Below are positions 44,989-52,611 of a DNA stretch of 64,000 nucleotides, piece by piece. The DNA comes from [Actinomadura] parvosata subsp. kistnae (lineage in GTDB: Bacteria; Actinomycetota; Actinomycetes; Streptosporangiales; Streptosporangiaceae): contig NZ_OOHJ01000008.1 of NCBI RefSeq assembly GCF_900323885.1, positions 248,001 to 312,000 on the forward strand, written 5' to 3'. The notes beneath the pieces were generated by a model. The model saw only the letters and a list, made by a program, of their open reading frames with translations. It was not told the origin of the DNA and did not search any database. The translations under genes and the position numbers were made by a program. Within the stretch, counting starts at the first letter, position 1; every line of letters starts with the position of its first letter.

Positions 44989-46230
44989 GTGAAGGTCTTC
45001 TACGCCTCGACGCTGTTCGGGGCGATGTCGCTGGCGGCCGCGATCGACGAGGGCCGCTTCGGCGACGGCCGGCGCGTCCTCGTCGTGTCGAACAACGCGG
45101 CCATCCCCGAGGTGGCGACGCCGCTGGAGCGCACGCCCGGCTTCGCCGCGCTGCGCTCCCGCTTCGACGCGGTGCACTCGTGGAACGAGCTGATCGCGCC
45201 GCTGCACCCCTCCGACTGGCGGGCCCGCGTCATCGAGGTGCCGATGTTCGAGCGCCTCATCCGCGCGCACTGGGGCCTGGACGACGTCGAGGAGCTGGTG
45301 CTGGAGTCGATCGCGGTGCCGCCGGCGCGCACGATCGCGGGCCTGGTGCGCGACTGCCCGATCACGGTCTACTCCGACGGGCTGATGAGCTACGGCCCGA
45401 CCCGCGACCCGCTGCCCGCCGAGATCTTCCGCCGCATCACCCGGCTGCTCCACCTCGACCTCGTGCCGGGCCTGACGCCGCTGCTGCTCAGCGAGTACGG
45501 CGTCGCCCCCGAGCTGCTGCCCGACGAGCGGTTCCTGTCGATCGTGCACGAGGTCACCGCCACCGCCCCCGACATGATGGCCGGGCAGGCGGTCATCCTC
45601 GGCCAGTACCTGTCGGCGCTGGAGCTGCTCACGCCGGAGGAGGAGGCGGGGCTGCACGAGACGATGCTGAAGGCGCTGGTGGCGCGCGGCTGCACCGACG
45701 TCGTGTTCAAGCCGCACCCGGCCGCCGGCCGGCGGCACGCCCAGCTCCTGCGCGCGGCCGCCGGGCCCTTGGGGGTGCGGCTGTCGGTGGCCGCGGAGAG
45801 CGTGCCGGCCGAGGTGTGCTTCGCGGCGCTGCGGCCGGAGCTGGTGGTGGGCTGCTTCTCCACGGGGCTGGTGACCGCGCGCCGCTACTTCGGGCTCCAG
45901 GTGGCCTCGTACGGCACGGACCTGGTGCTGGAGCGGCTGACCCCGTACGAGAACAGCAACCGGATCCCGGCCACCATCGTCGACGCCCTGCTGCCCCGGC
46001 TGTCGCCCGACGGGCGCGTCGAGCAGCCGCCCGCGACGGACCTCCAGGAGCTGGTGCGGGCCGTCGGCTACTGCATGCAGGCCGACACCTACCCGGACCT
46101 GCGGCCGGAGCGGATCGACTTCGACCCGCGCTACTTCAAGCGCAAGCGGCTGGAGACGCTGGGCTTCGTCGCGGGACAGAAGCCCAGCACCCTGGCCAGG
46201 ATCCGCAGGAAGATCAGGTCAGCGATCTGA
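44989..46230 (+). CDS. Polysialyltransferase-like (POLYST family) glycosyltransferase
   Basis: A 413-residue protein resembling the alpha-2,8-polysialyltransferase family of capsule polymerases. It has the acidic-Gly motif as SDG (residues 129-131, in ITVYSDGLMSYG) and the HP motif in FKPHPAAGRRH (241-244 KPHP), followed by VVGCFSTGLVTARRYFG and a C-terminal basic tail. The family uses CMP-sialic acids, and the CMP-nonulosonate synthetase is the first gene of this operon, so it likely polymerises that sugar. GTG 44989 follows GGAGGAG. Its last 17 bp overlap the opposing gene. Confidence 0.8.
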   Translation: MKVFYASTLFGAMSLAAAIDEGRFGDGRRVLVVSNNAAIPEVATPLERTPGFAALRSRFDAVHSWNELIAPLHPSDWRARVIEVPMFERLIRAHWGLDDVEELVLESIAVPPARTIAGLVRDCPITVYSDGLMSYGPTRDPLPAEIFRRITRLLHLDLVPGLTPLLLSEYGVAPELLPDERFLSIVHEVTATAPDMMAGQAVILGQYLSALELLTPEEEAGLHETMLKALVARGCTDVVFKPHPAAGRRHAQLLRAAAGPLGVRLSVAAESVPAEVCFAALRPELVVGCFSTGLVTARRYFGLQVASYGTDLVLERLTPYENSNRIPATIVDALLPRLSPDGRVEQPPATDLQELVRAVGYCMQADTYPDLRPERIDFDPRYFKRKRLETLGFVAGQKPSTLARIRRKIRSAI

Positions 46231-47386
46231 GGTAGCGGCGCATGCGGCGCTTGGCCCGGTAGCCCACCCGCAGCATCTTGGGCGGCACCTCCACGCGGAG
46301 CCGGGCCCGGCGCCGCGCCGCCGCGTGCTCGGGCCCGTCGAGCAGCGACGTGGCGGCCGGCCTGGGGCGGGAGACGACGAACCCGGCCAGCAGCCCGGCC
46401 CAGTCGTTGTCCTCGGCCGGCTGGAAGTAGTTGGCCGCGCACCAGGACGCGGCGGCGCTGCGGAACTCGCCGGCGGCCAGCTCGTCGAGAGTGCCCAGCA
46501 GGTCGCTGCCCTCGAACACCAGGTTGATCATCTCGGCGTTCACGCCGAAGTCGCTCAGCACCAGCGACGGCACGCCCATCGCGATGGCCTCCAGCGCCGC
46601 CGTCGAGCTGACCGTCACGAACCCGGCCGCCCGCTGGAGCTGCTCCTGCATCGAGCCGGCCGCGAACGTCAGCCGCCCCGGCTCCCCCATCTCCCGCCAC
46701 AGCCGCTGGTAGTGGAAGCGCTCGTTGTGCGTCTGCCGCTCGTCCTCCAGGGCGCGCAGCTTGACGACCACGTCGAGGTCGGGGCGGCGCCGGGCCAGCT
46801 CGGCCAGCGCCAGCAGGATCCGCTCGCGCTGCTCCCGCTCCCTGGGCACCTTGGCCTGCGTGGCGAACACGACCCGGTTGCCGTCGGCGGCGGCCGGCTC
46901 GGCCCGCAGGAACGGCAGCCGGGCCAGGCCCACCGCCCCGCCGCCGCCGAGCCTGGCGGCGATCTGGGAGAACTCGGCCACCTCCCGCTCGCTGTGCACC
47001 ACGAACAGGTCGCAGCCGCTGCGGAACAGCCACGCCTTCTCCGTGGCCGGCACCGAGATGCCGGGCAGCCCGCTGACGAACACCGGGCGCGGGCGCAGCT
47101 CGTTCAGCACCTCGGCGACGAGCACGTCCACCACGGGGCCCGTGCAGGCCACGAGGATCACGTCGGGCAGCGTGCGCTCGGCCAGCCGCCGCACGGAGCG
47201 CGCCGACAGCACCGGCGGCGGGCCGCCCGGCCGGCCGCTCACCGCCGCGGCGATCTGCTCCGGGGACGGCGCGATCGGCGTGCGCACCACGACCAGCTCC
47301 GTCACGCAGCCCGCGGGCAGGTCACCGAGCAGGCAGGCCGCCCATTTCAGGTACGAGTCGGAGTCGGCGACCGCCAACACTTTCAA
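46214..47386 (-). CDS. DUF6716-like putative glycosyltransferase
   Basis: A 390-residue protein with a GT-B-like layout. The N-terminal Rossmann part is LKVLAVADSDSYLKWAACLLGDL, and the C-terminal donor-site region is VTVSSTAALEAIAMGVPSLVLSDFGVNAEMINLVFEGSDLLG. It ends in a strongly basic tail (PPKMLRVGYRAKRRMRRYLRSL) suited to membrane contact. TTG 47386 overlaps the upstream stop (TTGA) with GGAG seven bases before, so the two minus-strand genes are coupled. By position it is a partner in building or exporting the nonulosonate glycan. Confidence 0.75.
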   Translation of the reverse strand: MKVLAVADSDSYLKWAACLLGDLPAGCVTELVVVRTPIAPSPEQIAAAVSGRPGGPPPVLSARSVRRLAERTLPDVILVACTGPVVDVLVAEVLNELRPRPVFVSGLPGISVPATEKAWLFRSGCDLFVVHSEREVAEFSQIAARLGGGGAVGLARLPFLRAEPAAADGNRVVFATQAKVPREREQRERILLALAELARRRPDLDVVVKLRALEDERQTHNERFHYQRLWREMGEPGRLTFAAGSMQEQLQRAAGFVTVSSTAALEAIAMGVPSLVLSDFGVNAEMINLVFEGSDLLGTLDELAAGEFRSAAASWCAANYFQPAEDNDWAGLLAGFVVSRPRPAATSLLDGPEHAAARRRARLRVEVPPKMLRVGYRAKRRMRRYLRSLT

Positions 47387-48327
47387 CTGGGCACTCCGGT
47401 CAAATGCGAGCGCAGGGCGGGGGCCGCCCTGCTGGTCCACCAGTCATCGGGAACGTCCACGGGCTCGACGGCGACGCCGCGCGGGCTGAGCAGCACCCGC
47501 AGCGAGGTGATCGCCGTGGAGGGGAGGCTGAGCACGCGCTGGCCCGCGTCGAGGCCGCGCAGCGTCAGCTCGGCGGGCACGCCGGCGTCGTGCACGGTGA
47601 TGCCGGGGCGCTCCCTGATCAGGGCGACGTCCACGGGGTCCTCGCGGCGGTGCGGGTAGTAGGCCAGCGGCTCGCGCGCGGCCAGGTCGGTCAGCCAGCG
47701 CAGGTAGTGGTCGCGGTGCACGAGGCCGTTGCGCACGAGGGAGGTGCCGAGCACGACCGTGCGCTCGGCCGGGCCCTGCGCGCTGGGCGGCTGGGCCCGC
47801 AGCCAGGCGAAGTCGTGGCGGACGAGGTCGACGCCGGCCCGGCGGACGGCCTCCTCCAGCTTGTCGTCCACGCTCAGGGCGGTGAAGACCGACACCTTGC
47901 TCAGCCGCAGCCGCAGCGCCGCCGCCAGGCCGAGCGCGGCGCGCAGCCTCGTCGGCTGGGCGCGGGCGCGCAGCAGCGGCCGGTACGGGCCCTCGGCGAG
48001 CAGTTCGAGCAGCCGCAGCGTGGCCAGGCCGTCGTCCACGATGACGATGCGGCCCGGCCGGGAGGTGAGCCAGCGCAGCTGCACCTTGCCGGAGAAGGCG
48101 TCCCCGACGGCCTGCACGCGCCTGGGCATGCGCTCGCGCGGCTCGGCCAGCACCAGGCCGTCCGGCAGCCCCAGCGAGCCCAGCTCGCGCCGGGTGGCCT
48201 TCAGCGGCCGCAGGCCCGCCCGCGGCACGACGGCCGTCTCGGGGCCGAGCAGCCCGGCGTGGTGGGCCTCGACGGCGCACAGCATCTGGAGCGGGGACTC
48301 CACCCAGGCCGACGCCTGTTCGACCAC
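47383..48327 (-). CDS. GT52-like putative sialyl-type transferase
   Basis: A 314-residue protein. The start WVESPLQMLCAVEAHHAG and the motif LAYYPHRRED, with VVLGTSLVRNGLVHRDHYLRWLTDL before it, resemble GT52-type (lipooligosaccharide sialyltransferase) proteins, whose histidine motif binds the CMP-sugar. I cannot confirm the family by alignment. GTG 48327 follows GGGAGGG. It is the first gene of the minus-strand pair that converges on the nonulosonate operon. Confidence 0.7.
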   Translation of the reverse strand: MVEQASAWVESPLQMLCAVEAHHAGLLGPETAVVPRAGLRPLKATRRELGSLGLPDGLVLAEPRERMPRRVQAVGDAFSGKVQLRWLTSRPGRIVIVDDGLATLRLLELLAEGPYRPLLRARAQPTRLRAALGLAAALRLRLSKVSVFTALSVDDKLEEAVRRAGVDLVRHDFAWLRAQPPSAQGPAERTVVLGTSLVRNGLVHRDHYLRWLTDLAAREPLAYYPHRREDPVDVALIRERPGITVHDAGVPAELTLRGLDAGQRVLSLPSTAITSLRVLLSPRGVAVEPVDVPDDWWTSRAAPALRSHLTGVPS

Positions 48328-48425
48328 TCGTTGCCCTCCCAGCGGGGTGATGGCGCGTTAACGACCGCTTCAAGCTAGCCCCACCGCCTTAAGCCGTCAG
48401 AAACGCTGCATGAACAATGGAGGGT

Positions 48426-49247
48426 ATGAATTCGCTCATGCTCAACACGGACGGCGTGCAGATCCCGCAGCTCGGGTACGGCGTCTGGCAGGTTCCCGCC
48501 GACGAGGCCGAGCAGGCGGTCACCACCGCGCTGCAGGCCGGCTACCGGCACATCGACACCGCGGCCGCCTACGGCAACGAGGAGGGCGTGGGGCGGGCCG
48601 TGCGCGGGAGCGGGCTGCCGCGCGAGAAGGTGTTCGTGACCACGAAGCTGTGGAACGGCGACCACGGCCGCGCCGAGGCCGCCTTCGACGAGAGCCTGGC
48701 CAGGCTGGGCCTCGACCACGTCGATCTCTTCCTGATCCACTGGCCGGTGCCGAAGCAGGACAAGTACGTGCAGGCGTGGAAGGCGATGGAGAAGATCTAC
48801 CGTGACGGCCGGGCCAAGGCCATCGGGGTCTCCAACTTCACCGTGGAGACGCTCACCCGGCTCATGGACGAGACCGGCATCACGCCGTCCATCAACCAGA
48901 TCGAGCTGCACCCCTACCTGCAGCAGCGCGAGATGCGCGCCTTCCACGAGGCCAACGGCATCCTGACCGAGGCGTGGAGCCCGCTCGGGCAGGGCAAGGG
49001 GCTGCTGTCGGACCCGGCGCTGGCGGTGCTGTCGGAGAAGTACGGCAAGACGCCCGCGCAGATCGTGCTGCGCTGGCACCTGCAGCTCGGGAACGTGGTG
49101 ATCCCGAAGTCGGTCACGCCCGCGCGGATCAAGGAGAACATCGGCGTGTTCGACTTCATTCTCGACTCTGAGGACATGTCGGCCATCGGGGCGCTGAACA
49201 AGGGGCAGCGGCTGGGGCCGGACCCTGACACGTTCAACGTGGCGTGA
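48426..49247 (+). CDS. Aldo/keto reductase
   Basis: A cytoplasmic NADPH-dependent carbonyl reductase of about 273 residues with a TIM barrel. The catalytic tetrad is visible: Asp and Tyr in GYRHIDTAAAYGNEEG, Lys in VFVTTKLWN, His in LFLIHWPVP. The cofactor site is VVIPKSVTPARIKEN. It is similar to 2,5-diketogluconate reductase-type bacterial AKRs; the true substrate is unknown. The start is uncertain among ATG 48417, 48426 and 48438, with GGAGGG at 48419. Confidence 0.93.
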   Translation: MNSLMLNTDGVQIPQLGYGVWQVPADEAEQAVTTALQAGYRHIDTAAAYGNEEGVGRAVRGSGLPREKVFVTTKLWNGDHGRAEAAFDESLARLGLDHVDLFLIHWPVPKQDKYVQAWKAMEKIYRDGRAKAIGVSNFTVETLTRLMDETGITPSINQIELHPYLQQREMRAFHEANGILTEAWSPLGQGKGLLSDPALAVLSEKYGKTPAQIVLRWHLQLGNVVIPKSVTPARIKENIGVFDFILDSEDMSAIGALNKGQRLGPDPDTFNVA

Positions 49248-49322
49248 GTGACGGGCGTGGCATTTGGGACGCCGCGCCCTTCAATGACATATTGCCCTTT
49301 ACCTCCCCTATAACATCTCCGG

Positions 49323-50275
49323 ATGCGAGATTTCACTTGGGGAATTGCGGCCACCGGCGGTATCGCCCGTACCGTGGGGGCCGCCATCGCGGCGGAGCCC
49401 GGCATGCGGGTGGCCGCCGTCGGCTCACGGAGCCTGGCCAGGGCGCAGGCCCTGGCCGCCACGCTGGAGGCGGAGTCGGCGTACGGCTCCTACGAGGAGC
49501 TGTGCGCCGACCCGGGGGTGGACGCGATCTACGTGGCCACCCCCCACGCGCAGCACCTCCAGGTGGCCGAGGCGGCCATCGCCGCAGGTAAAGCCGTGCT
49601 CTGCGAGAAGCCCCTCGCCGCCACCGTGCAGGACGCGGAGAAGATGGTGCGGCTGGCGCGCGAGGCGGGCGTCTTCCTGATGGAAGCCATGTGGATGCGG
49701 TTCAACCCGCTCGTCCGGCGCATCGCCGAGGATCCGCGCTTCGGCGAGATCCGCTCGGTGCAGGCGTCGTTCGGCTTCGCGGCGCCCTACGACCCGGCGC
49801 ACCGCCTCTGGGCCCCGAGCTGGGCGGCGGGGCGCTGCTCGACCTGGGGATCTACCCGTTCGGGCTGGCCCAGCTCCTCCTCGGCATGCCTTCCGACCTG
49901 CGTATCACCGGCTCCCTGGCCCCCAGCGGGGTGGACGCGGAGGCGGCCGGCGTTTTGCTCTACCCCGGCGGCAGGCACGCTCTCGTGGCGGCCTCATTGC
50001 TCGGGAATTACCCGAACCAGGCCAGTGTTGTAGGTACTCAGATGCGGGCGGACCTCCAGGCGCCGTTCTGGGCTCCGCAGCGGATCGTTCTCACCGGGCC
50101 CTCCATGGAGCCGGAAGAGCATGTGCTCGATCCGGCCGACAACGGATATGCCGGAGAGATCCGCGAAGTCCGCGCCGCAATGGCCGAAGGCAGGACCGAA
50201 TCCTCGATCATGCCTCTTGACGAATCCCTTGCCATGATGGGGCTTCTGGCCGACGCTCGCAGGCAGATTGCCTAG
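49323..50275 (+). pseudogene. Gfo/Idh/MocA-family oxidoreductase, one-base frameshift near 49815
   Basis: The N-terminal Rossmann domain is clear (WGIAATGGIARTVGAAI, AIYVATPHAQHLQVAEAAIAAGKAVLCEKPLAATV, with the EKP motif). After AHRLWAP the frame is lost. Adding one base to GGGCCCCGAG (49811-49818) restores APELGGGALLDLGIYPFGLAQLLLG, and the C-terminal substrate domain continues to the stop, giving 317 residues. Members are NAD(P)-dependent dehydrogenases of sugars or dihydrodiols. The start at ATG 49323 lacks a good ribosome site. Confidence 0.88.
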
Positions 50276-50383
50276 CTGGGCTTTTATGGATTTGTAATCC
50301 TCTTGCCTCATGTATTACCTTATGGGGCACATCGGGACATACGTCCGGTTTGTCCGGCTATGTCTGACCATCGCACGAAAGAT

Positions 50384-50533
50384 CGCAGGATCGTCCTGCG
50401 ACCGCTGAATCCGCCTTCGGGCGGAACCGGGGACCCAGGTCCTTTGGGGCGAATCGGCACTCCGGTGCCGTAGGGCAGCTTCCACGCCCGAGCCCGTCAG
50501 CTAACCCGGTAAGCGGCATGGAAGCAAGGAGCA
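50384..50533 (+). ncRNA. ydaO-type c-di-AMP riboswitch
   Basis: The leader of the CHAP gene carries the conserved ydaO/yuaA core: CGCTGAATCCGCC, then GGCGGAACCGGGGACCCA, GGGGCGAATCGGC paired to GCCGTAGGG, and the 3' part CGAGCCCGTCAGCTAACCCG with GGTAAGC and GGAAGCAAGGAG. A hairpin (50384-50400) precedes it. In actinomycetes this riboswitch turns off wall-hydrolase genes when c-di-AMP is high. It fills most of the 267-bp gap, and its 3' end meets the ribosome site. Confidence 0.9.
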
Positions 50534-50542
50534 CCTCCCTCG

Positions 50543-51253
50543 ATGGCCAAGTACCGTATCAACGCTGTCTCGAAGACCAACATCGCCCGCGCCGCCCTCG
50601 GCGCCACCGTCCTCGCCTCGGCCCTCGGCGTCAACGCCATGACGGCCAACGCCGACACCGCCACGGGCGTCGCCGCGGCCACCGCCGCGAAGCACCCGGC
50701 CACCGCCCTCGCCGCCCACAAGGCCGGCTCGGCGGACGACCGCGCCGAGACCAAGATCAACGTAACCGCTGACCAGGTCCTGGCCATGGCCAGGGCCCAG
50801 GTCGGCACCTCCGAGAACGCCGCCGGCGGCGGCACCAAGTTCCAGCAGTGGTACGCCAACTCCCAGCGCGCCGCCGAGACCGTCGCCCGCGACGGCGGCA
50901 GCCGCACCGCGTACCTGAACGCCGCCTGGTGCTCGATGTTCGTCTCCTGGGTCGGTGAGCAGACCGGCGCCCGCCCGCAGGTCGGCTGGGACGCCTACAC
51001 CGTCGCCCACGCCAAGTGGTTCGCCGCCAACCACCGCTGGGGCACCGTCGCCAAGCCCGGCGCCGTCGTGTTCTTCTCCTGGAGCGGCGGCAAGAGCCTG
51101 AGCGACATCCAGCACGTCGGGTTCGTCGTCAAGGACAACCAGAACGGCACCATCTCCACCATCGAGGGCAACACCGGCAACGGCAAGGTCGAGGAGCGCA
51201 TCCGTCCGAAGTCGCAGGTCGTCGGGTACGGGTACCCGCAGTACGCCGGCTGA
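50543..51253 (+). CDS. Secreted CHAP-domain cell-wall hydrolase
   Basis: An exported 236-residue protein. A signal peptide (AARAALGATVLASALGVNAMTANA-like, about 1-37) is followed by an Ala/Lys-rich linker and a CHAP amidase/endopeptidase domain. The catalytic Cys is in YLNAAWCSMFVSWVGEQTG, the His in IQHVGFVV, and an Asn/Glu partner lies near STIEGNTGNG. It probably cuts peptidoglycan during growth or resuscitation. Expression is likely controlled by the c-di-AMP riboswitch upstream and ended by a strong hairpin downstream. Confidence 0.93.
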   Translation: MAKYRINAVSKTNIARAALGATVLASALGVNAMTANADTATGVAAATAAKHPATALAAHKAGSADDRAETKINVTADQVLAMARAQVGTSENAAGGGTKFQQWYANSQRAAETVARDGGSRTAYLNAAWCSMFVSWVGEQTGARPQVGWDAYTVAHAKWFAANHRWGTVAKPGAVVFFSWSGGKSLSDIQHVGFVVKDNQNGTISTIEGNTGNGKVEERIRPKSQVVGYGYPQYAG

Positions 51254-51306
51254 CGGAACGTTCCAGGGCCTGATCGCCTGCCCTTCACCTTCCATGTGAC
51301 GCTCAC

Positions 51307-51340
51307 GAGCGCGCGCCCCACCGGGGGCGCGCGCTCGCGC
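51307..51340 (+). terminator. Long GC hairpin terminator after the CHAP gene
   Basis: GAGCGCGCGCCCC (51307-51319) and GGGGCGCGCGCTC (51324-51336) form a perfect 13-bp stem with loop ACCG, 53 bp after the CHAP stop, followed by GCGCGTTTCC. It is a typical high-GC terminator without a long U tract. Confidence 0.8.
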
Positions 51341-51450
51341 GTTTCCGGGGTCTTCCGGGGGGCCGCGCCGCGCCGGGCCGGGCGACGCGCCACGGCTCGC
51401 GCGTTGCCGGGGTCTCACCGCCGGACCGTGCCGGGCGGCGCGCCACGCTG
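51333..51450. repeat. Imperfect direct repeat of about 55 bp
   Basis: CTCGCGCGTTTCCGGGGTCT (from 51334) and CTCGCGCGTTGCCGGGGTCT (from 51396) each begin a block that ends in CGCGCCACG (to 51393 and to 51450). The blocks match at most positions with a few small gaps. This is non-coding spacer downstream of the CHAP terminator. Confidence 0.6.
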
Positions 51451-51525
51451 CCCGGCCACCTCGCCAACCGGCCGACCAGGCACAGCGCCACCCACCCGCC
51501 TCGACAAGGATCCTCGCTGTGCCGG

Positions 51526-51748
51526 GCAGCACCGTTGCGCCGAGCAGCACCGTTGCGCCGAGCAGCACCGTTGCGCCGGGCAGCACCGTTGCGCCGGGCA
51601 GCACCGTTGCGCCGGGCAGCGCGGTTCCGGTCGGGCGGCGTGGCTGCGGTCGAGGGCCGGTTCCCGGGTCGGGCGGGTCGGTCCCCGGGTCGGGCGGGTC
51701 GGTCCACGGGGCGGGCGGGTAGGTCCCCGGGGCGGGCGGGCGGTCCCA
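51526..51748. repeat. Two tandem arrays in the CHAP/DUF6928 spacer
   Basis: The gap 51254-51832 holds no convincing gene. It carries five near-perfect 18-bp units GCAGCACCGTTGCGCCGG (51526-51615; only the last base or so varies) and then about four imperfect 21-bp units built on CGGGTCGGGCGGGTCGGTCC (51663-51748). Both periods are multiples of three, which keeps chance frames open on both strands. I see no gene start or family signal. The end of the gap should hold the promoter of the DUF6928 gene. Confidence 0.85.
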
Positions 51749-51832
51749 GCCAAGCGGGCCGGTTCTGTCGGAGCGGCTCGCTACCTTGCTTCTTCCGAGG
51801 TTGTTCCGAGCACTCACCCCCCGGAGACCCGC

Positions 51833-52591
51833 ATGGGAGCCAAGACCGGCGTCATCGCCTACTCCTCCTCCGACACCCCACTCCCCCGCCTGCTCCGCAC
51901 CCCCGCCCGCCCCGACGCGGCCGCCACCGCCGCCCTGATCGAGCGCTCCTTCCCCGGCTGGCGCGTCTCCCCGGCCGAGCCCGGCACGTTGCTCGACGAC
52001 ATCCGCCCGCCCGACGACCTCGCCTACGCGACCAGCTTCCCCGGCGTCGACCTCATCTGCTGCGCGCACTTCATGCTCGACCACCCCTCGCAGCTCCCCG
52101 CCCACCTGGTGGAGGCCGGCAAGGGCCGCCGGCTCGTGCTGCACGCCATGCACAGCGTCGTCGACTGGCTCGCCTTCGCCGTCTGGGAGGATGGCCGCCT
52201 CGTCCGCTCCCTCAGCCTCTCCCCCGGCTACGGCATCATCGAGAACGTCGGCGAGCCGTACCCGTTCGAGCTGCCCTATTGGAACGGCGAGCACCCCGTC
52301 CCGCCCACCCCCGACGAGCCGTACCCGCTGCCGTTCCACCCGCTCGAGCTGGGCGAGGACGCGCTGCGCGAGCTGCTCGGCTTCACCATCGAGGGCACGG
52401 TCGAGCCCGGCGACGTGGACGCGGAGGAGGTGGAGCTGCTCGGCTTCACCGTCATCGACCCCGACGGGCCCACGCCCGAGGAGCGGCGCGCCGAGTTCGA
52501 GGCCCTGGTGGCGCAGATGGGCGAGCCGCGCGTCTTCCGTCCCCAGCCCGACGGCTCGCTCAAGGAGGTCGGCTGGGACGACCTCGGCTGA
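51833..52591 (+). CDS. DUF6928 family protein
   Basis: A 252-residue soluble protein of an actinomycete-specific family of unknown function. It begins MGAKTGVIAYSSSDTPLPRLLRTPA, has a central ICCAHFMLDHPSQLPAHLVEAGKGRRLVLHAMHSVVDWLAFAVW, an acidic FHPLELGEDALRELLGFTIEG and a C-terminal DGSLKEVGWDDL. No catalytic motif stands out. ATG 51833 is preceded by CGGAGA, and the family start matches MGAKT. It stands alone behind the repeat-rich spacer. Confidence 0.8.
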   Translation: MGAKTGVIAYSSSDTPLPRLLRTPARPDAAATAALIERSFPGWRVSPAEPGTLLDDIRPPDDLAYATSFPGVDLICCAHFMLDHPSQLPAHLVEAGKGRRLVLHAMHSVVDWLAFAVWEDGRLVRSLSLSPGYGIIENVGEPYPFELPYWNGEHPVPPTPDEPYPLPFHPLELGEDALRELLGFTIEGTVEPGDVDAEEVELLGFTVIDPDGPTPEERRAEFEALVAQMGEPRVFRPQPDGSLKEVGWDDLG

Positions 52592-52611
52592 CAGTTCCCC
52601 GTGCGCGCCGG

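Noticed and set aside
51526..51615. Possible CRISPR-like array
   Set aside because: The units are directly contiguous without spacers and no cas genes are present.
51519..51722. Small repeat peptide (STVAPG units) in the spacer
   Set aside because: The 18-bp array leaves frames open on both strands; no ribosome site, signal peptide or sequel supports a gene.
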